From contig OU862908.1 in NCBI GenBank assembly GCA_917880885.1, positions 55,573,819-55,637,818 of the forward strand: a DNA stretch of 64,000 nucleotides, in the 5' to 3' direction. The number at the start of each line of letters is the position of its first letter. The stretch's first letter is position 1. The notes under the pieces were generated by a model, which did not search any database, was not told the DNA's origin, and was given only the letters and a program-made list of their open reading frames with translations. The position numbers and the translations under genes were made by a program. Source of the stretch: Limnephilus marmoratus. Lineage: Eukaryota > Arthropoda > Insecta > Trichoptera > Limnephilidae. Positions 1-11,477 of this stretch are shown one piece after another.

Positions 1-1036
1 TCGGTGTGCTAATCAAGCTAGATCAAAGGCTTAATGCTTACTTCATAAATCCTGCATAAAGCAGATCCCCTGGACATATGTTATTATAGCATTAAGAATC
101 ATGCTTTTATATTATATAATTAAACCGTTAATAAAGCACTGATATCATAGAAAAAATTTAAAAAAATATATGAATCCATCCATAAAATATTGGAAATTTC
201 ACTGGAAATATATTTTCTAATGTTTGTACTGCAAACATATATAACATGATTAAAAAATATTATTTATTTTTATATTTTATAATTATTTAACTACAGATTA
301 TTTCACATTCTTAATGAGATGTTACGTATTATATTTATAAAATAAAATAAAATATTTTCATTTCAATTATATCGGGGAAATTACTACAACTAGATAACTA
401 TTCTTCGAATTAATTAACTAAAACGATTAATTTCCTCGCCCATGTTTGCCACTAACATAAATTATGTGTTTGTGGCATAAAAGTATGCCCTTGTATGATA
501 CAAACACATAATATGTGTTGTAGCATACATGGATGAGGAATAAGGGGAACGTTTTATGTGTAACTCGAAAAAGCTGATATCGGAGTGACCTGGTTGTAGT
601 AATTACCCAGCTATTATAAATATAAAGGAGGATTTCATATTTTTTACATAAATTTTAAAACAATATCTAAACAATCCCGTTTTTATTTATTTAAAGTGAT
701 TTCATTTTAAAAATTTGCTTATTTTTGGGACCTACGACAAAATTTACTTTTAAAAGCTTGAAAAATGGCTAATATTCATTAATTTGCAAATGTATAATTA
801 AATGTAAATAAATCGATTATATGTTAAGCTTTATTTCAATTTGAAGATGCATAATATAATTATGTACTGTGTATGAATATTTTATATGTATCATTTTCAA
901 TTAACATATCTGTTGCTTTTAAAATGTTGTCTTAACAAACTTGTCTTGTGTGAGTGAAACGATCCGAAATTTTTCGTCGCTTTCATAAATCATGTTTCAT
1001 TGTTGCAATGTTGTGGTCCGGCGACTGTCCACAGAT
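1..1036. other. AT-rich non-coding stretch
   Basis: No coding frame with a convincing codon pattern is visible here. The only structure is the foldback at 434-538. If the exon that follows is real, this stretch would be intron of a + strand gene. Confidence 0.5.
434..538. repeat. Foldback (hairpin) repeat, MITE-like
   Basis: The left half (from CCTCGCCCATGTTTGCC) and the right half (ending GCATACATGGATGAGG) are imperfect inverted copies of each other. They include a perfect 13-base pair of arms, ATTATGTGTTTGT at 461-473 and ACAAACACATAAT at 500-512. The structure would fold into a hairpin of about 105 nt. It has no coding capacity, and target duplications were not resolved. A small foldback transposon is the simplest reading. 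Confidence 0.5.
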
Positions 1037-1037
1037 G

Positions 1038-1092
1038 GAGACCACGGAGAACTCGAGGCCATGATCCAAACCACCCCTAACCACTTCAAGCG
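1038..1092 (+). CDS. Candidate 3'-terminal exon of an unrecognised gene
   Basis: This is an abrupt GC-rich island in AT-rich DNA. A possible acceptor (CCACAG) precedes a frame that runs from GAT/GGA/GAC to a TAA near 1,092. It encodes a short C-terminal tail (GDHGELEAMIQTT..., ending KRKNLSML). Third codon positions are almost all G or C, as in a real exon. The exon enters in phase 1, the same phase as the terminal exon at 5,602, so the two could be alternative last exons. GC-rich sequence continues to about 1,270 and a second frame is open there, so the 3' limit is uncertain. I do not recognise the protein. Confidence 0.4.
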
Positions 1093-4035
1093 CAAGAACC
1101 TGAGCATGCTATAACGGCCGCTGGGCCGAACCGCTTCTGGGAAGCTAGGCCCGCCGACACCCCTCTAGAGATCACCCTCACTCGCCCCCTGTCCCACCTC
1201 CCTCCCCCCTCACTGCGCCACATCCTACCACCCCAATACTAACGTGACTGTGACGTCATCCCCTTGCACCGCTCTCTTACTAATTAATCCCTTAGAAAAT
1301 ATAATTTTTAGAATTTATTCAATTCTCACCATATTCAACAATACTAAAAAAATCCCGTATTGGAAAGGTAAAAAAATTCCTTTAGAAACTTTTCTAAAAG
1401 CATTAACCTATTTTAAGCACTCTTTTGTCATCAAGCAAAATGTTAAAAGCGCTCTTCGTTACGCATCTTCTGCATATCAAATTTTTAAATGGATGCTCTT
1501 TTTGTCATGATATTATAAAATTTCATCACGGAAGCACTTAAATTAAGTAATTTAATCCCCTACTCATGTTTTCCTACAACATTTAACACACTTATACAGC
1601 TTTAACAAACATTATAAAAAATGCTTCAAAGCTCATTTTCATATTTCGAAACAACTTCTAATATCAACATCCACTGCAACCCACATTCATTGAATCGCTC
1701 ATGAAGACATTACTTAACAAAACATTTCTGAAAAAGACAAATGTAATAAATTATCTTAAATTGACCAAAACAAATCCTCCACCATCCACCACTCCGCAGC
1801 CTTGTGTGTACTCCCGTAGAGGCTTTAGCAATAACAGCTTCCGACCGCCATCATTGCAGGTTTGATTTAATTTTATATCGTCTTGTTGTTCCTCTTGCAT
1901 CTACCTTTTCTGCTTCTTGTTTCGCATTTCTTGGTGTTGTCTGCCCACTGGCTCGTTGTTGCTTGTGTAGATTTATTCTGTCTGAACTTGTCTGCTACAA
2001 GCCTGCTTTATTTGTTTTCCTGTATGCACAAATGTTTCGCATTGTAGTATTTATTAGTTTATTTAAACGACAATGGTCAAATAGATGATTTTTCAAATTA
2101 AGTAAAAGACTGCGTTACCAACAATAAGCGCGAACCTTTGATTTAGACATTAAAAATGCTCCAACTTTTAATGAAACTTTTCGTAATCAAGCGCCGTTTG
2201 TACCGTTGGTTTTTAATTTGGTAAGTATTGTCAAAAATGCTTTTCAACATAAACACAAAAGAATGGTAATTCCCAACGCTTTAGCTACGTGACCAGGATT
2301 ATTTATCCCGATTGGCCGGAGTTTCTCGCCCATGAGATTGACTTTGCAAGTGTTTTCAGATGAGGTTCATCACAACACTAACTTCGGCAGGAACGGAACG
2401 AAACCTACAACTGTGGACGTTACTCGAAACTAAATGAACACTGGGTACCCTGTTGACTTAATAAGCATCTTGCTACAAAACCAATTTAATACGTCTGCAT
2501 TATTTATAAAACTAACCTCAGAGGATGCCATAGTTTACTCAACCAATATTATGTTTCTAGAACCTAGTCAGTTTCAGAGAATGATAAACATTATAACACA
2601 ACAATATTACACTAAGAGCAAATTCATTCATTCACCGCCATCATGGTTTGTTTTCGTTTAATTATGTATCTATTTATTTAATCATTACTATATAAAGTGA
2701 AACATTTCAACTCATGAACATTGACGTCGTTGAAAACAGTATTAACTTTTTTTAAATGATTATAAAATTAATATTTATTTCTGTGGAACTGACTGAAAAA
2801 TATAGTGTGCTTCCTCCCAATTTTCTAATTATTGTTTCGTGTAGTTACTAATCTAATAAAAAAATAATGTAATGCCATTCCTAGGTAGTTAACAAAGCAT
2901 GTGATTATTTGTGTTATTTAAATTCATTACAATTATGTTAAACTGCTCTTGTAGGTATCTATATATATATACTCAGTATATCTATCTATTATCTGAATTC
3001 GTGTGTCGAAAGTCGATTAACCCGCATGTGTTTAAGAATCAGAGATATTTCTCTTAAGTTTCCCTGAGTTCTTTTAGTTTACCCATTTCTTAATTTAAAA
3101 TTTTGGAGGCAAAGAAAATCTTTTTTCTGTAGAATTTGTACAGCTTAAGAAAATTAGACCACGTAACTGATTTGCATATTTTTATATAATGCGAAAAAAA
3201 ATGGTTCGCTTTTACAGTTTTATTTTATTTATTATTCAAGTCTGTTGAATATTGGTAAATTTGTAGAGAAAATATTTAAAAACAAATTTAATAAATTCGT
3301 TGTTGTCTCGTGCAAACACAACCCCGCATGACGTTCACGGTTCTGTTGTAAGTTATTGATGTTTGGATCATAGAATTGTGCATTATTTTACTCTTTCTAT
3401 AACCGTATGCTCCTGGCAATATATTTTTATATAGTTCACCATTATATTATGTATTTGTTTATTTTATCTTTTATTTTGTTATAAAGAAATTTATTATTTA
3501 TTCATTCGTGAAATTCATTCAATTCAATTTTTATTTTAAATCGAATATTGTTTCTGGGTGGCAAAAATGATCTTTATCGTTTGAACTTATGACTTTTTAT
3601 GTACAGGATACAAATGAGGAATCAATCTTGTTGACTTGGACGTGAAAATGGTGACTATTATCTGCTTCGAACATTAGTGTTCTTTCGACACTTTTTCTAT
3701 CATTTCAGGTTTAATGGCAGGGATTTCAGTGCGAATATTTGTTTTCAGTTGGACGATGGTCGCTGGCTTATTAACCCTTCAATCTTTAAAGCATTTTTAC
3801 CTACTAGTCCCAACGAAAGGGGAAATTGCTGAATATTTATTATTTTGTAAGTTTTGTAAAAATAATACATTTTTTACGAAAATAATACCATTTTAGAAAC
3901 TAGATAAAATTATCATTGACATGTTTCTAAATAATAAAATTTTAAAGTCAAACATGAAAATGTTAACAAAAAACTTAACATTAACGTACATAATTTTTAA
4001 TGAATTTGATATTTAAAAAACATATTCCTTTTGTA
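1093..4035. other. Mostly AT-rich stretch without a supported gene
   Basis: The first 180 bases remain GC-rich and may be 3' UTR of the preceding exon. Short open frames occur at 1,244-1,510, 1,804-2,088, 2,434-2,661 and 3,714-3,896. None shows a recognisable domain or exon-like codon usage. A weak relic of something more GC-rich lies around 2,280-2,420. I see nothing else. Confidence 0.4.
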
Positions 4036-5240
4036 CAGGGAATTAGTAAGACAACTGTCATTTCATTTCTTACACAGTTTATACAATAAAAAATATAAGT
4101 ATTTTTTTTTTTACTTTCAACTGTGATGGAAAAAATCCCACCAATTTGTAATCATATGCTTTGACAATTTTTTGAATTTTTCAATGGAATCAAAAATGAA
4201 TATTTGAGACAAACTGACAAGATTGATTATTTCTGTTTCTAACGATGAACAAATCTCGTATCACCGCATTATAGACAAAATAAAAAAAAATACTTTTGTA
4301 ATTTGGGACGCCACGGTCAGCTCTGTCCCTCAGAGGCTCTAATGGAATATGATGTTTGTAGCTAGTAACGTCCTTCCAAGGCTTCAGGGGTTAACGTATG
4401 CTCGTGCTTTCAAATAGGCCCAAAGAAAACACTAAACGTGGCGTCCAATATAAGTTGCTCCTGCGTAATTTCAAAGATGTCTCATAACGGAGATATTGTC
4501 CCATGCGGTATGCTATATCTCCATCCTGTTGTAATCACGGTTGTGGACGGTTTTTCACTGCTGGTCTCAAAAAAGTTCCAACAACATCCAATATAGAGCT
4601 GCGTTGATGGTAAATACGGCACCGGCTTCGTTTTCAAAGAAAAATTGTGCAATTATCCTTTCGGACGATACACCGCAGCAAACAGTTTCTACAGTTAAAT
4701 GCGTGTAATTGTTGGTGATGAACTGTACTTGGATTCTCCGTAAGCCATATCCTGCAGTTTTGCTTCATCGCTCATAATCAACTTGTGTATGAAATCGGGA
4801 TTTTTCTATGCTTTTTGCCTGTCCATCGGCTTGAGTACTGGCACAAGCTGGACTTTATACTCAATGTGGCAAAGGGCCTTTGAACTGTGAACGGATCTCC
4901 ATGATAATCCGAGTTAACCCGAACGTCTGATGTTTCTGGACTATCCTGCACATACACCCATACACGTTGAATATTTCCATGCGTGTGAGCCGTGTGTGGT
5001 CTCCCGCTACCAGGAAAGTTCCTTACTGACCTGTCATTGCAAAAAATGTGCAACCAGAGGATTTATTGTTGGTAGTGTGACACACGCTATATCAAAAAGA
5101 TTAACCGTTTCTTTTTTCAAAATAAAATTCGATAATTTTTGTTCGTTGTTCAGTTGTCCATATTAAATTCCAAAAAAAAAATGTTGAAATAAAAAAGTTG
5201 TAACAAATTTAAACCATAAAGGTCATTTTGCGCAACCCTG
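4036..5240 (-). mobile_element. Degenerate Tc1/mariner-like (IS630 group) element
   Basis: The element appears bounded by TA dinucleotides with CAGGG at the left (4,036) and CCCTG at the right (5,240), as expected for a Tc1/mariner transposon with TA target duplication. The inside carries remains of a minus-strand transposase. The TIRs are strongly diverged beyond the first bases, so the left boundary is tentative. It is an old inactive copy. Confidence 0.5.
4306..5075 (-). pseudogene. Tc1/mariner (IS630-type) transposase pseudogene
   Basis: Reading the minus strand in changing frames gives the order typical of insect IS630/Tc1 transposases. First comes a helix-turn-helix linker with FPGSGRPHTAHT and NIQRVWVYVQDSPETS. 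Then comes FIHKLIMSDEAK, which carries the first catalytic Asp. Then FFFENEAGAVF, and QQDG with the second Asp. The third catalytic region (usually RSPDL followed by FFLW) is only vaguely preserved as PRLVFSLG. At least two stops and several frameshifts interrupt it, so it cannot make an active enzyme. Assignment to the superfamily rests on motif order; the exact subfamily is not determined. Confidence 0.65.
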
Positions 5241-5601
5241 TATTTAAATAACTTTTTACAATTATTGACACTAATGTAACATCCAAGAAACAGCCCACAT
5301 TAACAAATCTCGCATATCCAACTTAAAGATGTTAACCTAACCTACCATCCATGACTTGAAAATATTGTACTACCCGACATCTATCTTATTTACAAATAAT
5401 AATATAGTTAAATGTTATTCTTGGTAAGTAAGCCAAATATTGCAGAAAAATTATTTGTCCACATTTTTTTTTCTTTTAAGATAATGTGTATAAATTGAAT
5501 AATTACCTACGTAGCTTGATGTGTGAAAAGTAGATATATCCATATCTTCTAATTGTAATGATATAATGCGCCTACTAATGAAGTTGTTTGTTGGTATTTA
5601 G

Positions 5602-6008
5602 TGACAATGAGCATGATACCCGGCGTGGGGCTGACGGCTAACTTGAGCTCCAACGGCTACGAGCTGAACCCCGCTCTGGCCATGATGAAGGCTACGCAGT
5701 GCTTCGAGAACCTGGCCTTCAACAGCCGCCCCCAGGATGCAGAAGCCATCCTCATCAGCAAAGGCCTGATGGAGAAAAACGTCACGGAGAAAGGTTTCCT
5801 GGAGAAAACCGGCCCCAACCTCTCCGGCCTTGACAAAACCAACCTACTTGAAAGGGGTTACTTAGAAAAGAACCTGATAGATTCATCCTCTATGTTCGAT
5901 CGGGAAACTACTCCTCTGAATCAGCCTCAACCTACTCTGAATCCATCCGAAGATAATAATTCTAGCGAAGAGGATAAAGACGAACTTCAATCCCTGGTTT
6001 CGTCCTAG
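5602..6008 (+). CDS. 3'-terminal coding exon of an unrecognised host gene
   Basis: The acceptor TATTTAG ends at 5,601, and the exon enters in phase 1 (first bases TG complete a codon). The frame stays open for about 135 codons to TAG at 6,006-6,008. GC content is high for the first 250 bases against a very AT-rich background, a strong coding signature. The tail contains VGLTANLSSNGYELNPALAM, then imperfect repeats around an L-E-K/E-R core (GLMEKN, GFLEKT, GYLEKN), and ends in an acidic Ser-rich stretch (NNSSEEDKDELQSLVSS). This looks like a soluble, probably disordered C-terminal region. Possible internal ATG starts exist but the splice acceptor is better supported. The protein family is not recognised. 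Confidence 0.65.
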
Positions 6009-6092
6009 TGCTCCTCCCACCGTAATCCTTTGTTCAAAAGATTGATTTAAATATAAAGTTATATTTTGGACCATAAAAGTGTGAAATAATTT

Positions 6093-6098
6093 AATAAA
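6093..6098 (+). promoter_or_regulatory. Candidate poly(A) signal AATAAA
   Basis: AATAAA lies about 85 bases after the stop codon of the exon ending at 6,008. That is a plausible cleavage signal for that transcript. In such AT-rich DNA the hexamer is common by chance, and further copies occur near 6,520. Confidence 0.35.
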
Positions 6099-6099
6099 C

Positions 6100-6924
6100 T
6101 AAATCTGCGATCAAATCGCAGTGCCGAAGTGTACATTTTATGAAATGATTGGTGGACCAGATCAAATTTAAAGTTTAAACATATTATTTTATCTGCATTC
6201 GATATAGGTTGTTAATTAAAAAAAAATAAAAGTGATACATAAAAAATCGTTTTAAGGCTTGTAAATTGTAGGAAAAATAAATTATTTAGCTCTAGCGTGT
6301 TACTCAACCAATTTATTAAGTAAGTATACTGGCTAATTAGCTTTTGACATTTTCACAATTTGACAAAATATCATGTTAGGATATGAATGTTTTAATTTCA
6401 ATATTATTATTGTTATATATTGCAAATTAATTTAGTAGCTTGTATTAATGATGCCGAGCACAACAGTGATAATATTGAAGATTGTTCTTTTAATGTACAT
6501 AGATTTAACAATTAAATAAATAAAATGCTATCAATTTAATATTTAAGTACCCACAATATACATATTGTATTAAATAACATTGTAATATATAATATTAGAA
6601 TTATACAAATGTAATTTAGGTTTACTTCGGTTAACTAATTCAGGACGTGGTTAACATAATCATTTCAAAAGTTTATCGTGTATTATGTTTATTCCAAATT
6701 GTCAAAAACGCAAAAAACTTAACTTCAATCATAAATATTTATCAGATCTGAAGCATATCAAGGCAGTTCGATTCGTCATTAAATTAGTTTTAAGAATTCA
6801 CAGTTAGACGGTGTAGAAATCAACTATATTAATTACGATTTGATAAATTAAAAATTCAATGAAAAATCATTTGTGAAAACGGATGTAAAAAAGAGAAATC
6901 ATAAAAGAAGAAGATATTACTAAT
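6100..6924. other. AT-rich intergenic stretch
   Basis: This follows the host exon and holds no open frame of note, only AT-rich sequence with scattered AATAAA motifs. Some may be 3' UTR of the exon ending at 6,008. Confidence 0.5.
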
Positions 6925-7092
6925 AAATCTAAACTAAAAATATAGAATAAAACAAGATACAGAAAAATAAACAAGTAACCGTCGCAACTGGGACATGAAC
7001 CCGGGATCTCTCGTCTTATCGGGACCAGTTGCGACCGTTACCTTTTTATTTTTCTGTGTCTTGTTCTTTTTTTATATTTTCGTTTAGATTTT
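6925..7092. repeat. Long near-perfect inverted repeat with tRNA-T-arm-like loop
   Basis: The left arm (6,925-6,991, ending GTCGCAACTGG) and the right arm (7,025-7,092, starting CCAGTTGCGAC) pair over about 67 bases with few mismatches. A loop of about 33 bases separates them. The loop holds GAACCCGGGATCTC, reminiscent of a tRNA T-arm or B box read in reverse. It resembles a foldback transposon or two head-to-head tRNA-derived fragments. There is no coding capacity. Confidence 0.65.
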
Positions 7093-9087
7093 TTGTTTTT
7101 TATACACCGCTATATAATTAATATTATCGAAATGTTTCAAAAACATCGTTTTCTTCGTCACGGTGAGAGATTAATTTATTTATTTATTGACGCCCTTTTT
7201 CGGGGCTTTTACGTAGATTTATTAGTGTTATCCTCTTCTCAATGATATATTACATTGATAATTACTTTACCTTCAAAATTATTATAACAAGAGTTATTCC
7301 AATAAAAATTCAAAAGAGAACTGTTTAAATGCATTTTAGTCAACGTGTATTTAAAAAAACACAATGACAACACCACACCATCCGTTTAACCGTAAAATGT
7401 CGTAAGCTACCACATATGCAAAAGTACTTTTTTATTATTAACCAGTATATTGGTGGTAACACATTTTCTGGCAAAATATCACAACCCAGAAAAATCTTTG
7501 GTCTCTGTTTTTTTGAATTAACGAACACTTCTTCTCCCACTTGGGTAAAAATCGCTTACATTACATTAATTACGATACGACATATTACATCAACGTATAA
7601 GATTTTAAATATTTTCTGAGGTTATATGTGGGAAGCCACAATATTTGTGTTTATAATTTGCGAAGTTTTTCGCTTACCTCTAAAATTTGTATTTTGTGGC
7701 TTACGTCTTATTACGGTTACACGCACGACATGTTTTTTTTTTATTCAAGGAACATTGATTGTCTAAAAACTTTACAAGTGTACAACAATATTACTTTATA
7801 TATTTTTGTGACTTAAAAAATAATGTTAGATAAAAGTAAAATCCGTCATCAGACAAATTGAAGGTGAAAGAAAATGAATGCACAGATCTTTTAAGAGAAC
7901 TTAATAAAATCCAATTTCATGATCTCCATAAAATATATGATAATGTTATAGTTTTTGAGCTGTAAGTACAGCTTTTGACTTTGTTTGTTTTATTCGGGGG
8001 TTCCGCTTCTTGAATCAAAATTACACAATCGAATTTGATTTATATTTTTTTAAATGTCTTTATTATTATAATTTTGATCATGATTGACATTCAATGTTCC
8101 GCCCTACTATGTAAATGAATGAATGAAAATCGAAGAATTGTGTGTATAAGAATATAAATATATTCTAACATTTTATTAAAAATAAATAAACAAAAAATAT
8201 TCTAATTTTATATTTTTGGATAAAAATTGCTTTATTCTATTTCATAAACTTACATAAGGACATAGAGAAAGAATAAAATACCAACTATTTTTAAACTAGC
8301 AATATTTTCCTCTCTTCTTACCACGTTTTGAGATAATATACTATATGCTTAAACGAGTAATGTTATGAATATTGATATTAACCATTTTATTCAAAATATT
8401 ATTATTTATGGTCAGTTTTAGTCATATTATAATGGAGGACCAGTATTGACATTTTGACACTTGTACTGCAGTATTATGCTTTCCCCTAAGCTTAGAAAAT
8501 GTGCAAACAATGAGTGAAATATACTTAAGTAATTTTTTTATATTTTAGTAATATACCTACATTCTCAGATATTTTGGTGTTTTGGGAAAATATCTACTTG
8601 TAGGTATTAAATTAAATTATTATTATTAACCTTCTACGAGTAGGTACACGTTATCCGATATCTCATTTAATAACTGATTTAATAATATATGTTTGTAATT
8701 TCTTCAGTCGATCATCGTTACTGATAAATTTTAACAGTAAGGCCCTCCGTTCATGGAGACATTTACAAACTACGTGACTGTGACGCAACCACAAGTACCC
8801 TGCAGATATACTACTCTTTAATGCTGGTTTCCGTACACGACGCTACCTGAAATATACTGAAATTGATCATTTTTCACCTGCAGCCGTGGAGTTAACACAA
8901 AATGTCAAATGACTTTTTTTTCAATATCAATTCATACCTTCTCCACTAAATCCTTTTTTAAATATTCTAGTAAAGTAATTCCGGTAAACATGCATTTTTT
9001 CCATTTCCAGAACATATCTAACATTTCTTCTAACACGGCAAACTTATTTTGTGGCACCATTTTGATTCAAATTAACGAATTACTTCG
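7093..9087. other. AT-rich stretch without a supported gene
   Basis: Open frames here (for example 7,416-7,619 and 8,909-9,094) are compositionally AT-driven and lack recognisable motifs. The part from about 8,886 may be a decayed upstream portion of the Penelope-like fragment that follows. Confidence 0.4.
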
Positions 9088-9342
9088 TAAATAAGGATTA
9101 AAGAACATATGAAATCTTTAAACAATAACAGTTTCTCGGAGTTTGCCAACCATTTGGTGGAAACCAGTCACACCTTTGACTTCAATGTTGGAATAGAATT
9201 AATGCATTATAATTTCAATGGCATTCAGTTGGATAAACTAGAAATTTTAGAAATCCGAAAGAGTTTTAATGCGAATTTGAATATTATTAATAACCAAAAA
9301 TTGTTCGTAAATGACCCTATATTAAACCTGTTCCCTTTGTAA
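9088..9342 (+). pseudogene. Penelope-like element, C-terminal endonuclease fragment
   Basis: The open frame beginning RIKEHMKSLNNNSFSEFANH and continuing through LDKLEILEIRKS to FVNDPIL matches the usual end of Penelope-like (PLE) proteins. There the GIY-YIG endonuclease region has the pattern FxKH/EH, SxFAxHL, LxxLExLEI and a final N-x-P. Only about 84 residues remain; the reverse transcriptase and the GIY-YIG core itself are absent or unrecognisable. It is a 5'-truncated copy. The assignment comes from family knowledge of that C-terminal pattern. Confidence 0.6.
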
Positions 9343-9545
9343 ATTGTCTCCCATTGCCCCTCTCTCCTCTACCCACTCTCATATTTTCATTGATACCATT
9401 GTCTATGTCCATTCTTTTTCAATTGACACCATTGTCTACGTCTATTATTTATAATTAGTATCAATTAAAAAACTCTGAAGAAGTGAGCATTGCTCACGAA
9501 ACATGTTGGTTTTGTAAACAATAAAAGTGGTAAAAACGAAGTAAT
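9343..9545 (+). repeat. 3' untranslated tail of the Penelope-like copy
   Basis: This continues directly from the PLE fragment. It contains CTGAAGAAGTGAGC, ATT, GCTCACGAAAC (9,475-9,502), a stem-loop typical of PLE tails, followed by AATAAAAG. Two imperfect copies of a short phrase with CCATTGTCTA occur just upstream (about 9,395-9,440). Confidence 0.45.
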
Positions 9546-9574
9546 TTATTAATTTATATCTAACATTACTTTCA

Positions 9575-9785
9575 TGTTCCGACGCCATTTCTGTCAAACG
9601 TCAAACGAATAAGTAGCAGACACAAATGATGCGACGCGTCGCGTGCGATCAGCACCGTCGGAGCGTGCAATAGATTTGAAACATTGAAACCGACAGCCAT
9701 CGCGTAGCCGTGTACGAGCTCCAGCAAAATAGTACGGGGGGTACTTACGATATGTACGCATGATACGCGCACGAAGATCGAGTAA
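9575..9785. promoter_or_regulatory. CpG-dense island, possible promoter or first exon
   Basis: About 25 CpG dinucleotides fall in roughly 210 bases (for example GCGACGCGTCGCGTGCG), in otherwise CpG-poor AT-rich DNA. On the minus strand ATATCGTAAGTAC gives a good 5' splice donor at about 9,750, so this could be a first exon and promoter read leftward. A minus open frame of 66 codons crosses it but has no recognisable domain. Function is inferred from composition only. Confidence 0.3.
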
Positions 9786-10427
9786 AAGAAAGCTGGATAC
9801 TGAGAAAATAATAAATTTTTCTTACATGCTGAATATTTTTTATAATTGCATTAAAACGCCGTGAATTATTAAGCCAATGTGTATTTACATTTACATAAGT
9901 AGGAAGAATCTTGATGAAATTATGTTGACAGACTCGTGTGAGTTATATTATTTCGAACTATCTACAATGGTAAGAAAAATAAACGCAATGGATAAGTGGG
10001 GCGAAGAATGATTTGGACCAAGAAGAAACTTACTTTTGTGATAATAATAAATAACTATTGATGTATAAGCTTGCACGCTCCTTTTCTAATTTTTATAAAA
10101 TTTATTGTTTGAGCCAGACTTGGAAAATTAAATCTGTTGACAATATTTCTGTTATCTGCTAGATTTCTAGTATAAAAAATTTGTGTGTTTTCAAATGTTT
10201 TGTAAATAGTGGTGCAATGAGGATGAACCCGAATTTTTACCGATTTCTTACATCACAAGTTTTACGTATGAAAAAATTCACAGCGTTTCTTTAACTGCTG
10301 TTTTACACAGCCCCCAAGAGATTTTTGCTGTATTTTAAATGAGTTTTGTTTTATTATTTTAGTTTTTGAATAATTTTACTCTCAATTTTTACTCCTATAT
10401 TACTCCTAATTTACCACCACTAGCAAA
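9786..10427. other. AT-rich stretch, upstream of and possibly including LINE 5' UTR
   Basis: No gene is seen. The last 150-200 bases before the LINE open frame may be its 5' UTR; the element's true start is not resolved. Confidence 0.4.
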
Positions 10428-11415
10428 ATGTGTGAACTTTATATGGATCAACTTATGTATCTTCGCAACCGCAACATGATCACTCAACTTAATATTGATA
10501 CAGAAACATTTAACAACTCAGAACACACTTTTGACAAAGCGACAGATTGTAATTTTCTGTTCACAGAAAAACACAACTTAAACATAATATCCCAAAACAT
10601 TAGAAGTATTCGAAAGAACTTCGATAATTTCTCAATCTTCCTAAACGAAATAAACATAAGCTTCGACATTATTATCTTGACTGAATGCTGGTTAGATGAC
10701 TCGTACACAAACCTAAACTTAAAGGACTATACAACTCTCCATTCCACAAAAAATCTAAATCAAAACGACGGTATAGTAATCTTTGCCAAAGATTCACTAA
10801 ACTCATCAATAACAGAAATCAACCTAATCGAAGCAAACTGTATCCAAATCTCCCTCGGACCAGACATCTCCATATTTGCCGTCTACAGACCCCCATGCTA
10901 TAACAATCTCTCACCTTTCTTCAACTCCTTAAATAAACTTCTCGAAAAAAATAAAAAAAACACAACAATTAATTATTGCAGGGGATATGAATATTAACTT
11001 ACTAAACGGGCAACCAATAACCACAGAATACTTAAGTCTACTTACTCACTATGGATTAAATTCGACAATCAACTCACCAACAAGAATTACGTCAAACTCT
11101 GAATCCTGTATTGACCATATATTTGTTAAAACTAGGAAAAAAACATCTTCATCCATTATTCGATCAACGTTCACAGATCATTTCACTACTACACTAAGCT
11201 TACATCTTAACAAGAAACAAAAAGATGAAAAAAACAACTCCGTACAAGACAAAATCAATTTTAAGTCCCTAATAGAGGACATACATAATGAATCTTGGTC
11301 AAATGTAATAAATGAACCCGATCCAAACAACGCGCTGAACACATTTATGACCACAGTTGGAATCTATATTGCTAAACATAGAACAAAAAATACCCCGAAA
11401 AACTACTCACATTAA
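10428..11415 (+). pseudogene. LINE apurinic-like endonuclease domain (frameshifted)
   Basis: This is an exonuclease-endonuclease-phosphatase domain that nicks target DNA for LINE integration. The first block shows NIISQNIRSIRKN, the catalytic ILTECWLDD and FAVYRPP. Just after NTTIN (about 10,970-10,985) the frame shifts by one. The second block resumes with GDMNIN, then CIDHIFV and FTDHF, which supply the metal-binding and catalytic residues of this fold. A second shift at the A-run near 11,416 ends the frame. The catalytic residues are present, so the shifts are probably recent. Confidence 0.75.
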
Positions 11416-11477
11416 AAAAAAAAATAACACCCTGGATCACGAAAGGATTAGTAAGCAGCATTCATAAAAGAGACACA

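Noticed and set aside
3714..3896. Small frame after a pyrimidine-rich acceptor-like site (TATCATTTCAG)
   Set aside because: Composition stays AT-rich, no domain is visible, and the stop comes within AT-rich filler; not supported as an exon.
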